NCBI GenBank assembly: GCA_017643845.1
Contig: JAEPMR010000025.1
Span: forward strand, 1 to 38,674
Source of the DNA: Marivivens sp.
GTDB taxonomy: Bacteria > Pseudomonadota > Alphaproteobacteria > Rhodobacterales > Rhodobacteraceae
DNA: 38,674 nucleotides
Reading direction: 5' to 3'
Shown in pieces: positions 18,655 through 27,728 of the stretch (position 1 is the stretch's first letter; the number at the start of each line of letters is the position of its first letter). The notes below the pieces were generated by a model, which worked only from the letters and a program-made list of their open reading frames with translations, did not search any database and was not told where the DNA came from. Made by a program: the position numbers and the translations under genes.

Positions 18655-20238
18655 CTAAGCCACTCGCGGACCCACCTTGTTTCGTGAGTGTTCGGCAATG
18701 AAATCATCAAGTCTTGCGGTCTGATCAGGGTTGAAGCGCAGGCCCATTTTGGAACGTCGCCAAAGGAAGTCTTCCGCGGACATGACCCATTCATTGGCAA
18801 TCGCCCACTTGATTTCTGAGCTAAAGACACCATGCCCGAAGTCCGTTCCCAGATCCGTCTTGGACCGGATATCCTGGAATATGGCCTCTGCCTCAGTCCC
18901 GTACTGGCGAATGAGGCGACGGATCGTAAAATCATCGAGGAACGGCAACTGGGCTTGCAGTCGCGCGGTCAGGTAAGACCTTTCTGCCAGCTCGAAGTCC
19001 CCGCCTGGCAATGCTGCAGTTGCTGTCCAACTTGTCGTGTCCCGCGCAAACTCATCATCGATTTCTTTCAGTGCGCTTTCGGCCAGCTTACGGAACGTCG
19101 TGATCTTGCCGCCAAAGATGTTGAGCACCGGAGGTCCGAGAGACTTGTCGACACGCAACACGTAGTCCCGGGTTGCGGCACTCGCGGAACTTGCACCATC
19201 GTCATAGAGCGGACGGACGCCCGAATAGCTCCAAACGATATCGTCTCGTGCAATAGGTTCGTCCAAATACTGATTGACGAAGTCGATCATATAGTCGGCT
19301 TCTTCATCGCTACATTCAGGCTTAACCGATGGATCAACGTGCTCAGCATCAGTCGTTCCAATGAGCGTGTAGTCTTCCTCATAGGGGATGGCGAACATGA
19401 TGCGGCCATCGCCGCCTTGGAAGAAATAGCATTTCTCATGTTCGAAAAGCCGCTTCGTGACGATGTGGCTACCCCGCACCAAGCGAACAGTTTCGGGCGT
19501 ATTGATGCGCAGCTGATGCTTGATAATGTCTGCGACCCACGGGCCACCCGCGTTGACGAGCATCTTCGCCCGAACCTGCTTCGTTTCGCCATAGGGCGTC
19601 AGCAGCGATACTTTCCAAGCGCCATTCTCTTCGACAACTTCAGTGACCTTTGTGCGTGCAAATATCTTGGCCCCGCGGCTCTCCGCATCCTTGATGTTGA
19701 GCAGTGTCAAACGCGCATCTTCAATCCAACAATCTGAGTATTCGAACGCCTTTTTGAATTTCGACTTGAGGGGTATTCCTTCCGGTCCGGACTTCAAGTT
19801 GAGGGTTTGCGTGCCTGGAAGTATTTCACGAGTGCCAAGTTGATCATAGAGCAATAGCCCAAGGCGAATGAGCCATTGGGGCCGTCTTCCTTTCATCCAT
19901 GGCATCACAAAAGACAGCAGCCTGGATGTCGGTGTGCTGCTTTCAAAACGCATATCTTGGTGCATCGGTAGCACAAATCGCATCGGCCAGCTGATGTGCG
20001 GCATTGCCTTGAGTAAAACCTCGCGCTCGATCAAAGCTTCCTTGACCAAACGAAACTCGAAGTATTCCAAGTAACGCAATCCACCGTGAAAAAGCTTGGT
20101 TGAAGAGGACGAGGTAGCTGAAGCGAAATCATTCATCTCAGCCAATGCAACACTGTAACCGCGACCGGACGCATCTCGCGCCACCCCGGCTCCATTGATG
20201 CCGCCCCCAATGACGAAGATGTCAAATATTGCTTCCAT
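18655..20238 (-). CDS. glpD: Aerobic glycerol-3-phosphate dehydrogenase
   Basis: 527 residues from the ATG at 20238, preceded by AAAGGTCAGG; a start at 20349 would add 37 residues ahead of the FAD fold. The FAD-binding motif [20 protein letters not shown] is at residues 7-26, followed by the family block [28 protein letters not shown] and [13 protein letters not shown] are further conserved GlpD blocks. It oxidises glycerol 3-phosphate to dihydroxyacetone phosphate at the membrane and passes electrons to quinone. First gene of glpD-acs-glpK, 185 bases after the secreted SGNH hydrolase gene on the same strand. Confidence 0.95.
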   Translation of the reverse strand: MEAIFDIFVIGGGINGAGVARDASGRGYSVALAEMNDFASATSSSSTKLFHGGLRYLEYFEFRLVKEALIEREVLLKAMPHISWPMRFVLPMHQDMRFESSTPTSRLLSFVMPWMKGRRPQWLIRLGLLLYDQLGTREILPGTQTLNLKSGPEGIPLKSKFKKAFEYSDCWIEDARLTLLNIKDAESRGAKIFARTKVTEVVEENGAWKVSLLTPYGETKQVRAKMLVNAGGPWVADIIKHQLRINTPETVRLVRGSHIVTKRLFEHEKCYFFQGGDGRIMFAIPYEEDYTLIGTTDAEHVDPSVKPECSDEEADYMIDFVNQYLDEPIARDDIVWSYSGVRPLYDDGASSASAATRDYVLRVDKSLGPPVLNIFGGKITTFRKLAESALKEIDDEFARDTTSWTATAALPGGDFELAERSYLTARLQAQLPFLDDFTIRRLIRQYGTEAEAIFQDIRSKTDLGTDFGHGVFSSEIKWAIANEWVMSAEDFLWRRSKMGLRFNPDQTARLDDFIAEHSRNKVGPRVA

Positions 20239-20360
20239 ACCCTGACCTTTTTCCTGCTTTACGCAGGGAATGAGCCAGATGCGTTTGGAATCCAGCTCAT
20301 TCGTTTGGGTGGCTTCAGGCGCGCGGAACAAAGGTGTGCATAGAATCACCTAGTCAGCGC

Positions 20361-20389
20361 TTATTGTCGCAGCTTGGATTTCGATTCAA
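20361..20389 (-). promoter_or_regulatory. Weak candidate promoter for glpD
   Basis: On the minus strand TTGAAT (20389-20384), a 17-base gap and CAATAA (20366-20361) lie about 120 bases before the glpD start. The -35 match is fair and the -10 is poor. Read-through from the upstream importer operon is equally possible. Confidence 0.22.
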
Positions 20390-20423
20390 TTTGGCTACGC
20401 TATTGGCATGCGCCTGAGTGCTT

Positions 20424-21161
20424 TTATTGTAAAACTTCCAAGACCTTTGCAGCAACTGCTTCGCCGAGAAGTCGATGATTGCTCGCGGACATGTGAAGAC
20501 CGTCAATTCCATCAATGGTAACTACCGAGGCAGCATCAAAACATGGTGTTGCCTTTGACTCTGCCAAGTCGCAAAGCACTCCGCCAAGTTCGATCGAAGT
20601 TTCTATACTTGTCTCAGAAAACGTGGCCTGAAGCCAATCCACATCTGGAATCGCACCCAATGGAGGCGGAGCAACAACAAGCACCTTTGCAGGTGGATAG
20701 CTAGTAAATACGCCCGTACTACGCTCAACTTCTGCGACCAAAGACATGATGTCGTCGCTGATGTCCTCTGCACTTAGACCATAGGGATCTTTTACGTCAT
20801 TGGTACCAAGCGCAATAACAACGAGGTCAAGCGGCATATGTGAACCCAACGCTGCTGGAAGATATTCTAGTCCATTTGGACCAGCACCTCCTAACCCGAC
20901 ATTTTCGTCAGACGTGGCTGCCGTTCTCCCTGACAAAGAGTCGTTAATGACTACAAATCCGTCTCCCAGTATGGTTTGCATGACGCTCGGCCAACGGACG
21001 TCAACCGGATAACGCGTTGTAGGAACCAGTTCAGGAACTGGTACCCAGCCCCATGCATTTGAATCGCCGAAGACCAATATTCGAGCATCTTCGGCCTTAA
21101 CGGCAATTCCACTGAACGATAGAGCAAATGCAGCCGCAGCGGGCAAAATTCCAAGTTTCAT
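20424..21161 (-). CDS. Exported SGNH hydrolase, MsAcT-like
   Basis: 245 residues from the ATG at 21161, which has GAAAGGA 8 bases before it. A signal peptide covers residues 1-23 (cut after VKA), so the enzyme acts in the periplasm or outside. The SGNH blocks are complete: GDS with nucleophile Ser34, a Gly in the second block, ALGTND, and DGLH with Asp220 and His223. Parts such as GDSNAWGWVPV and HMPLDLVVIALGTND match the MsAcT arylesterase/acyltransferase subgroup. It probably cleaves short acyl (acetyl) esters. It is last in the importer operon, 53 bases after its cytoplasmic paralogue and just ahead of glpD. The substrate is unknown. Confidence 0.88.
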   Translation of the reverse strand: MKLGILPAAAAFALSFSGIAVKAEDARILVFGDSNAWGWVPVPELVPTTRYPVDVRWPSVMQTILGDGFVVINDSLSGRTAATSDENVGLGGAGPNGLEYLPAALGSHMPLDLVVIALGTNDVKDPYGLSAEDISDDIMSLVAEVERSTGVFTSYPPAKVLVVAPPPLGAIPDVDWLQATFSETSIETSIELGGVLCDLAESKATPCFDAASVVTIDGIDGLHMSASNHRLLGEAVAAKVLEVLQ

Positions 21162-21214
21162 TTTTTTTCCTTTCGGTTTCTTTTCAGCATGAAAACTCAA
21201 ACGAATGAGCAAAC

Positions 21215-21874
21215 TCAGGCGAGTATCTCCTGCACCTTTGAAGCAATAGCATTGCCGAGATCGTGGTTGTTCTCGGGGGTGAAATGGATGCCGTCGCAGC
21301 CATCGGTCGTGATGAAGTCCCCGGCGTTCAAGAAGTCGATTTTCATGAAGTCGGCCATGTCTCTGTACTGTTGTCCAAGCTCAGCTGACTTCTCGTGGGC
21401 CCCTCCAAACATCCCTTGGAAGAAAGGATGCGGCATTGGTGTGAGTGGTGGCGGAGCGACGACAAGGCATCTGGGAGCCGGATAAGGTGTCCCAACGCCG
21501 TAGGCGCTTGTCAAAACCTGACCGACCAGTTTCGACATCCCATAGGCGATATCAAAGGGTGTCCGGTTGAAGAACGGCTTCGTGTCATTCGTGCCGAGCA
21601 TAATGATCGCAAGATCGAGCGGCAGGTGGCTGGCCAAAGCCGTTGGAAGATAAGCACTCCCGTTCAGTCGTGGATCATTGGGATCATCTACGCTTGTTGT
21701 ACGAGCGCTGAGTCCCTCTTCAATGATGTGATAGCCATCTCCCAGAGCTGCTGCCATTGCACCGGTCCATCGTTCTTCATACGGATAACGATAAGTCGGG
21801 CAGCCCTCCACCACCGGGATCCAGCCCCAGGTTAGGGAGTCTCCAAAGCAGAGAATAGATTTTTGATCCGTCAT
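21215..21874 (-). CDS. Cytoplasmic SGNH hydrolase, close relative of MsAcT
   Basis: 219 residues from the ATG at 21874, which has a perfect AGGAGG site; no signal peptide. It is very like the Mycobacterium smegmatis acyltransferase/arylesterase MsAcT (216 residues): shared blocks ILCFGDSLTWGW, IEEGLSARTT, HLPLDL and IIMLGTNDTK. The triad is Ser13, Asp194 and His197, offset by two from MsAcT Ser11, Asp192, His195. MsAcT hydrolyses acetyl esters and also transfers acyl groups in water; its natural substrate is unknown. The gene follows the importer permease by 41 bases and comes before the exported paralogue. A role in opening an imported acyl ester is inferred from this setting. Confidence 0.92.
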   Translation of the reverse strand: MTDQKSILCFGDSLTWGWIPVVEGCPTYRYPYEERWTGAMAAALGDGYHIIEEGLSARTTSVDDPNDPRLNGSAYLPTALASHLPLDLAIIMLGTNDTKPFFNRTPFDIAYGMSKLVGQVLTSAYGVGTPYPAPRCLVVAPPPLTPMPHPFFQGMFGGAHEKSAELGQQYRDMADFMKIDFLNAGDFITTDGCDGIHFTPENNHDLGNAIASKVQEILA

Positions 21875-21915
21875 AGTTTCCTCCTGTCGTACGACGTCTG
21901 AATTATGGTTAGTGA

Positions 21916-22920
21916 TTACCGGTCGGAACGCATCAGGCGCACAACGACCAAGGCTGCGATCAACGTGCAGCCGGTAAAAATCTGGTCGCTCCAATAAGGC
22001 GCACCGGTCAAAATGAGACCCGTGATGCCAAACTGAACCAGCGCGATCGCGACGATCGCACCTCGCACATTGTAGACCCCAAGCTTAAATGCAGCGGCGC
22101 TCAAAAAGGCCGCTGTCAAGCCAGGGAAAAGCAGGTCCGGACCTACATTTGGCGACCCCAGTTGTGCCCTAAACAGCTGCACTGTTCCGGCTATGCCTGC
22201 AAGAAATCCACCGAAAGCAAATGCCATGAGCTGCAGACGACCGGTCTTGATACCGACCATTCTAGCACTCGGTTCGGATGAACCGATTGCCTTCCAATGA
22301 CGACCAACCGGCGTTTGCTCCGTGATGTACCAAACAACAAAGGCGGTCACAGCCAGATAGATGAGTGGCAGTGGGAGACCCAATGGTTTGGGCTCGGATA
22401 GCATCGCCAAGGTATCGGCTGGCAGTCCATCTTCGATAACGCGACCACTCGCCAGACCTGTAATGACAGCGATTAGGATCGTGAAAGTGCCTAAAGTGGT
22501 TATCAGGGATGGGACCTTGAAGCGAACAACCAAAAATCCATTGATGAGGCCAATGAGCGTCGCAAGCGTCAACGACGCGCCAACAGCAGGAACAAGGGCC
22601 CAGCTGTAATGAGACATGAGAGACGCCGCTGTGAGCGAGGTGACGGTCAAAACCGCTGGCAGAGACGCATCAATCTCTCCTGCGATAAGTGGAACAAGCA
22701 ATGCCAATGTAATCAGACCCAAAATCGCTGAGCTGTTTGCAACGACATTCATGCTCGCTGTCGTTGGAAAGGTTTTTGGGGCTAACAGAGAGAACATCAG
22801 GATTTCTGCCGCAAGCAAAATGACCATCCCATAGGGTGCCATCTGCGTGAGACGCTTCTTGCGAGGTATCTCACTGGTTTTCAATGATAGATCATTCAAA
22901 GTTTCATTTGCACTGGTCAT
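21916..22920 (-). CDS. ABC importer permease, CUT2 (RbsC-like), system 1
   Basis: 334 residues with about nine to ten hydrophobic segments, beginning APYGMVILLAAEILMFSLL. The CUT2 permease blocks are present: IAGEIDASLPAVLTVTSL (periplasm-facing region) and FLAGIAGTVQLFRAQLGSP. It would pair with the other system 1 permease (24455-25468) to form the membrane channel. The start overlaps the ATPase stop (ATGA). No lost segment is seen. CUT2 transporters carry pentoses, other monosaccharides, polyols or autoinducer-2; the specificity cannot be read. Confidence 0.9.
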   Translation of the reverse strand: MTSANETLNDLSLKTSEIPRKKRLTQMAPYGMVILLAAEILMFSLLAPKTFPTTASMNVVANSSAILGLITLALLVPLIAGEIDASLPAVLTVTSLTAASLMSHYSWALVPAVGASLTLATLIGLINGFLVVRFKVPSLITTLGTFTILIAVITGLASGRVIEDGLPADTLAMLSEPKPLGLPLPLIYLAVTAFVVWYITEQTPVGRHWKAIGSSEPSARMVGIKTGRLQLMAFAFGGFLAGIAGTVQLFRAQLGSPNVGPDLLFPGLTAAFLSAAAFKLGVYNVRGAIVAIALVQFGITGLILTGAPYWSDQIFTGCTLIAALVVVRLMRSDR

Positions 22921-24458
22921 GAAGCTGCTCCCGATACGATTGCCCCGCCGCCCAAAGCCGCCACAGAGATATTGTGTTCGTTGATGTTTTCGCCCGTCAG
23001 TTCATTGACGAGCCGTCCACCTTGCATCACCACTACGCGGTGACATAGCGCCTCAAGGTCGTCGTATTGATTTGAGATGATCAGAATGGATGCGCCTTTG
23101 GCGGCTTCCTCCTGTAGCGATTGGTAGATCGCTTGTTTTGCACCAATATCGACCCCAATATCGGGCTGATCGCAGATCAGAACTTTGGGCGCCATACGAA
23201 CCCACTTTGCAAGAATGGCCTTCTGCTGGTTGCCCCCTGAGAATGCGGCAAACTTTCGATCTGCTTCTTGAGGAACGATCCCAAACCGTTCGATATGGTC
23301 TGACGCTTCGGCGACTTCTGCCTTCTTCGAAAGCCAACCCGCTTTGAAGAAACGGCGAATGTCAGACGCCGCCATGTTTTCGCTAAGGTCATGTTCCAGG
23401 AAGCTCCCATTAACATGGCGATCCTCCGTGATCAGGCCAATCCCGGCACGCATGGCGTCTGCTGGGTGTTGGAATGCTATCGGTTTTCCATTGAGCGCGA
23501 TTTCACCCGCGCTTGGGATCTGCGCGCCGAACAACAGTTCGGCAAGTTCTGTGCACCCTGCTCCTTGAAGCCCAACCAGGCCAACGATCTCGCCGGGGTG
23601 CAGATCGAGATCAACATCTTGGATTCTGGAGCCACAGAGCTTTTTGGTACTCAAGACCGGTTGTGTCTCAACCAGACGAAGCGCATCTTTCTTCGTCTTT
23701 GCCTTTTGCACTTTCTGACCCAGCATTTGCTCAACGATATGATCCTCGGTCGCGTCCGATACCTTTTGCGTTGAAACCAATCCACCGCCGCGCAATACCG
23801 AGATCCGATCGGAGAGCTCAAAGACTTCTGACAGATGGTGGGAGACATAGATCATACCCACACCTGTCTCGCGAAGTCGGTTCAACGTGCCGAACAAACG
23901 ATCAATTTCATCAACCGGCAGTGATGCTGTCGGCTCGTCCAAGACCAGAACCTTTGCCCCCTGCCTTAGGCTCTGCGCTGCCCGAGCTACGGCAACAATG
24001 GTCCTTTGTACGGGGTTGAGGTCCCGGATTTTGCTTTCGGGATGGATGTCGGAGTGGCCCAGGTCTGAAAGCAAAGCCCCTACAACGTCTGCCTGCTCCT
24101 TCCATTTGATGTTCTGAAAGAGACCTGTCTCAAATCCGTTGCTCAGAGAGATATTCTCCGAAACACTCAGCGACGGCACAAGGCCAAGATCTTGCTGCAC
24201 AAATGCAATCTGGCCAGCGTTCGGTTCTAAAGGTTGGCCTCCCACCGTTACGCTTCCGGCCTCAAATGACCAGTAACCGGACAGACACTTAATCAGGGTA
24301 GATTTGCCAGCGCCATTCCCACCCATCAGTGCATGAACCTCACCGCTTCGGACGGAGAAATTAATGTCCTTCAGAATTTGGACTCCGACCAAGGATTTGG
24401 AGAGGTTTTGAACTTCAAGAAGAGTGGTGGCAGGCACTGCATGGGAAATAGTTGTCAT
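22917..24458 (-). CDS. ABC importer ATPase, CUT2 double-domain, system 1, one degenerate site
   Basis: 513 residues from the ATG at 24458 (ATGA overlap with the upstream permease; an ATG at 24473 is also possible). Domain 1 has Walker A GGNGAGKST (46-54), Walker B VLVLDEPTASL and H-loop YVSHH, but its signature is changed to LNPVQR. Domain 2 has Walker A GLQGAGCTEL without the usual lysine, Walker B ICDQPDIGVD with Gln431 in place of the catalytic Glu, and a normal signature FSGGNQQK. So one composite site (domain 1 Walker motifs with domain 2 signature) is intact and the other should be inactive. Asymmetry is known in CUT2 ATPases, but the Glu to Gln change makes it sharper here. Confidence 0.92.
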   Translation of the reverse strand: MTTISHAVPATTLLEVQNLSKSLVGVQILKDINFSVRSGEVHALMGGNGAGKSTLIKCLSGYWSFEAGSVTVGGQPLEPNAGQIAFVQQDLGLVPSLSVSENISLSNGFETGLFQNIKWKEQADVVGALLSDLGHSDIHPESKIRDLNPVQRTIVAVARAAQSLRQGAKVLVLDEPTASLPVDEIDRLFGTLNRLRETGVGMIYVSHHLSEVFELSDRISVLRGGGLVSTQKVSDATEDHIVEQMLGQKVQKAKTKKDALRLVETQPVLSTKKLCGSRIQDVDLDLHPGEIVGLVGLQGAGCTELAELLFGAQIPSAGEIALNGKPIAFQHPADAMRAGIGLITEDRHVNGSFLEHDLSENMAASDIRRFFKAGWLSKKAEVAEASDHIERFGIVPQEADRKFAAFSGGNQQKAILAKWVRMAPKVLICDQPDIGVDIGAKQAIYQSLQEEAAKGASILIISNQYDDLEALCHRVVVMQGGRLVNELTGENINEHNISVAALGGGAIVSGAAS

Positions 24459-25468
24459 TGCTTCTTGCTCCATACCGCTTGAACAACTGCCACCGCAGCA
24501 ATGAGGGCAAATCCGTAGAAGACGCCGTCAATCCAGTTTGGTGCTCCGAGCATACGAATTCCTGTAATGCCAACAGACAGTGCGAAGATGGCGACAACCG
24601 TGCCACGGGCATTGAAATCGCCAATCCGAAAGGCGATGGCTCCAAGGAAAGCTGAGGCGATTGCGGGAAAGAGAAAACCTGATCCAAAGCTGGCTGTCGC
24701 TGTGGTCGAAGCGGACAGCTGGGCAACAGCTGCAATACCAGCGAGAAACCCACCTGCTGCAAAAGACCCGATGCGAAGGAGATCTGTTCGCAGACCAAGC
24801 AAACGTGCAGCCTCTCGCGACCCCCCAACGGCATGCCACTTGCGCCCAAGCGGTGTCATCTCGGTGACATACCAAACGAGGGAAGCAACAACGATCATCA
24901 GAAAAATGAGAACGGTTCCACCGGCGAACTGAGCCGTGAGGTAACGCAATGTCTCGCCGGTTTCACCGCTGACGACAATCGTGCTTCCCTGGGTGAGTGC
25001 TTCACTGAGTCCACGGAGCAAGATCATCATCCCCAAGCTGACAATGAGCGACTCTGCCCTTGTGAAAATAACCAGCAATCCGGTGATGAGCCCACAAATC
25101 GTCGCAAATCCGATCGCGAGGCAAAATGCGATCCAGATCGGGAGTTGAAACGATGTCAACAAGATGCCGGCTACAAGCATGGTGACGGTAAAGACCATCG
25201 CCAAAGACACATCGAATTCGCCAGCGATCAGTGGAACGAGGACTGCCAACGCGATTATGGCCAAGACGGATTTGCTCAGGAGTGTTGTCTGCAGGTTAGC
25301 GACCGTTCCAAATTGATCTGGCACAAGCATCCAAAAGAATGCGATCTCAAGGAGGAGCACAATAAACAGTGCCCAATTGGCAAGCCAAGTCTGCGTGCTT
25401 AAAGCCGCCCTTCGAGAAGGAACCGGAGTATCGTTCGTAGCCACCGCAGTGCTTTCAGGCAAAGTCAT
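24455..25468 (-). CDS. ABC importer permease, CUT2 (RbsC-like), system 1
   Basis: 337 residues from the ATG at 25468, which has GAGAGG 10 bases before it; the ATG at 25477 abuts that site and is less likely. Hydrophobic segments start at about residue 30 (WALFIVLLLEIAFFWMLV). The conserved block LIAGEFDVSLAMVFTVTML and the C-terminal FLAGIAAVAQLSAST identify a CUT2 permease. It is second in the operon after the binding protein, followed by the ATPase and the other permease. Confidence 0.9.
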   Translation of the reverse strand: MTLPESTAVATNDTPVPSRRAALSTQTWLANWALFIVLLLEIAFFWMLVPDQFGTVANLQTTLLSKSVLAIIALAVLVPLIAGEFDVSLAMVFTVTMLVAGILLTSFQLPIWIAFCLAIGFATICGLITGLLVIFTRAESLIVSLGMMILLRGLSEALTQGSTIVVSGETGETLRYLTAQFAGGTVLIFLMIVVASLVWYVTEMTPLGRKWHAVGGSREAARLLGLRTDLLRIGSFAAGGFLAGIAAVAQLSASTTATASFGSGFLFPAIASAFLGAIAFRIGDFNARGTVVAIFALSVGITGIRMLGAPNWIDGVFYGFALIAAVAVVQAVWSKKQ

Positions 25469-25547
25469 GAAAATCATCCTCTCCCAACGAGCCTTTTTTG
25501 CTGCCGGAGGTTAATCCCTCCGACAGCAACGCCCGTTCGGGTCTTTG

Positions 25548-26672
25548 TTATTGTGCTACGCCCCACGCCGCCGAGTAGGCCGCTTGAGGGTTGAACAGTT
25601 GAACATCCCAAGGCTGCTCGGACTCGGTATCAAGAAGTTCCAAGTTGCCAGGATAGAAGATGCCTTTCACCCATGGACGACCTTCAAGCGGCTCGCCACC
25701 AGTCATCAAACGGTTCAGTTCGTCAATGCCTTGCCACGCTCCGCTAAAGTAAGGCGCTGCGACGGAAGCTTGAAAATTTTCACCTTCAGAGATGCGGCTG
25801 ACGCCAACCGAATTGAAGTCGACACCGATGCCAATGACGTCATCACTCAACAGTCCAGCGCCCTTCACCTCATCGATGCAGAGAGCCGTAAGGTCATCTA
25901 CTTGCGTGATGAGGATGTTGAAGCCAGGGTTCGCAAGCGCGAGGCTGGAGCAGTAGGGCCCGATTTGCTGGAACATCTGAGCCGTATCAGTTTGGCGCAA
26001 ATTTGACCAGCAATCGCCCCCTGCCCCTTCGCATTCAGCTACAAAAGCTTCGAATCCTTCACGCCGTGCAACCGAAATCTCCGAACCGTCAAAGCCGCCA
26101 ATCGCGTGCAGTACACCTTCCCCAAGAGTATAGGCGGCGACACCTTGGAGATATCCGACCTCGTAATTGTCTTGGTAGATGCCACCGTCTAGCCGCGACA
26201 AAAGTGAAGAAATCCCTTCGGGATCATCGGACGTCATTCCGACCAGCGGCAGACCCGACTGTTCGATCGCGCCGAGGCCCTGTCCAGAGATTGACGGAAT
26301 GGCCCCAAAGGTCAAAAGCCCATCATGGCCAGCCTGAGCTGCACGCGTAAGTTGCTCATTCCAGATCGCAACATCAATCTTACCGTCATATTCAGTGACG
26401 GTCCAACCGGTCAGCGCAGCAATCTCTTGCAGCTGTGCCCACCATTGTACACAGGCTGTGATCTGGCTGCCCAAACAAGCCGCACCGACGCTAGCGCCTG
26501 GCTTTAATTCAACTGATCCAGCGTTCGAGACGCCTTCGACGTTGTTGCCGAGGACCGCCGTTTCCCACATCTCTGCGACCTTCGCCTCAAAGTCGCTAAG
26601 GGCGTCAGCTTGTGCCATTGTTCCCATCACTGCCAAGGCGGCAATGAGGCTTGTGGTTGTTTTCATCTTCAT
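25548..26672 (-). CDS. Periplasmic substrate-binding protein, CUT2 type, system 1
   Basis: 374 residues from the ATG at 26672, which has GGGAGGA 7 bases before it. The signal peptide is MKMKTTTSLIAALAVMGTMA with a cut near AQA. The mature protein has the layout of periplasmic binding protein family 4 (RbsB-like): DVAIWNEQLTRAAQ, SGLPLVGMTSDDPEG and VIGIGVDFNS. It has more cysteines than usual (pairs near CLGSQITAC and ECEGAGGDC), which suggests disulfides. First gene of the operon, with a palindrome just upstream. The ligand is unknown. A polyol ester fits the neighbouring hydrolases and glycerol genes, but this is an inference. Confidence 0.9.
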   Translation of the reverse strand: MKMKTTTSLIAALAVMGTMAQADALSDFEAKVAEMWETAVLGNNVEGVSNAGSVELKPGASVGAACLGSQITACVQWWAQLQEIAALTGWTVTEYDGKIDVAIWNEQLTRAAQAGHDGLLTFGAIPSISGQGLGAIEQSGLPLVGMTSDDPEGISSLLSRLDGGIYQDNYEVGYLQGVAAYTLGEGVLHAIGGFDGSEISVARREGFEAFVAECEGAGGDCWSNLRQTDTAQMFQQIGPYCSSLALANPGFNILITQVDDLTALCIDEVKGAGLLSDDVIGIGVDFNSVGVSRISEGENFQASVAAPYFSGAWQGIDELNRLMTGGEPLEGRPWVKGIFYPGNLELLDTESEQPWDVQLFNPQAAYSAAWGVAQ

Positions 26673-26705
26673 GTTGGTTCCTCCCATTGAGTTAAAGATG
26701 ATTGA

Positions 26706-26726
26706 TTATTCATAGTGAGTGAATAG
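26706..26726. promoter_or_regulatory. Palindromic operator before importer system 1
   Basis: TATTCA (26707-26712), a 7-base centre and TGAATA (26720-26725), 35 bases before the binding-protein start. The same arms and spacing occur at 31553-31575, so one regulator probably binds both, most likely the ROK-type protein at 32322-33425. An AT-rich -10-like stretch overlaps it. Confidence 0.6.
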
Positions 26727-26771
26727 GTGCGTAACTTAAGTTCACCTGTGAGTTTGTTTTCGTCATCGTCG

Positions 26772-27728
26772 CTAGCTCCTGAGGCCGTAGAAGATTGCAG
26801 CGATTAGGATGATGCTGCCCTGAGCGATCAGCTTTCCGGGCTCTTGAATGCCGAAGGTCGTCATGACGATGAAGAGCATCGCAAAAGACATGACACCAAA
26901 GAAAGGACCCCAAACGCCCCCGTCACCCCTTCCGAAGATCACGCCTCCAAGGATTGTTGCCGCAACCGCATTGAGCGGCAGATCCAGGCCGAAGCGAATA
27001 CTGCCCACAGCTATCGAGGATGTTTGTACAAGACCTGCCAACCCTGCCATGACGCCAGCAAGAAGGTGTGCGGTCACAACAGTTCGCGCGACCGGTACGC
27101 CGGAAAAATGCGCTGCTGTTGGGTTTTCACCTACGGACTCGACGTACCTGCCGTACACGGTCCTAGAGAGAAAGATCGATAGAACCCCGGTCAGAACAAC
27201 CCATATTATGACAGCACTCGGGACGTTGAGAACTTTTGAATTGTAGATGTCACGCAGAAACCCGGGAACGTCACCCGGCGGTTTGCCACTCGCCAAGAGC
27301 TGGACCACACCGATGAGGATGATGTTCGTCGCGAGAGTTACAATGACAGCCGATGAACGCCGCAGCCCGACCAAAACCCCATTGACTAGCCCAACTGACA
27401 GCCCGATCCCGATCGACATAAACAGGTAGAAGGCAAGAGTGCCATTAGGGAACAAACCCGATGAGATGATGTAGTTCACTAAGAGAATGACGCCTGCGCC
27501 CGACAGGTCGATCGAGCGCACCCGCATGACAAGTAGCTGGCCGAGAACAAGAATGCCAAGGGGCGCGACCTGACGGATGAAAATACCCATCACATTTGGG
27601 TTAAAGAGCTGTGGACGCGTCAACCAAAGCGTCAGGAGCAAGGCACCGAAGACATAGTACGCTGGCGGAATACGTAGGAGCCGCTGGGCTAAGGGAGATG
27701 AGAGTGCGGATGTCATGTTATAGGCCAA
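26772..27728 (-). CDS. ABC importer permease, CUT2, system 2
   Basis: 318 residues, strongly hydrophobic. Segments include YVFGALLLTLWL, LGILVLGQLLVM and FYLFMSIGIGLSVGLV. The block RSIDLSGAGVILLVNYI corresponds to the periplasm-facing motif, here shorter than in system 1. LLAGVMAGLAGLVQTSSIAVGS is the CUT2 C-terminal block. It is last in the system 2 operon and overlaps the previous permease by 11 bases. About 100 bases separate it from the system 1 binding protein, with no T-run terminator seen, so read-through is possible. Confidence 0.9.
   Translation of the reverse strand: MAYNMTSALSSPLAQRLLRIPPAYYVFGALLLTLWLTRPQLFNPNVMGIFIRQVAPLGILVLGQLLVMRVRSIDLSGAGVILLVNYIISSGLFPNGTLAFYLFMSIGIGLSVGLVNGVLVGLRRSSAVIVTLATNIILIGVVQLLASGKPPGDVPGFLRDIYNSKVLNVPSAVIIWVVLTGVLSIFLSRTVYGRYVESVGENPTAAHFSGVPVARTVVTAHLLAGVMAGLAGLVQTSSIAVGSIRFGLDLPLNAVAATILGGVIFGRGDGGVWGPFFGVMSFAMLFIVMTTFGIQEPGKLIAQGSIILIAAIFYGLRS

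Noticed and set aside
26733-26742. AACTTAAGTT palindrome downstream of importer system 2
   Set aside because: Perfect but only 10 bases, AT-rich and not repeated at the other operon, so not called as a site of its own.
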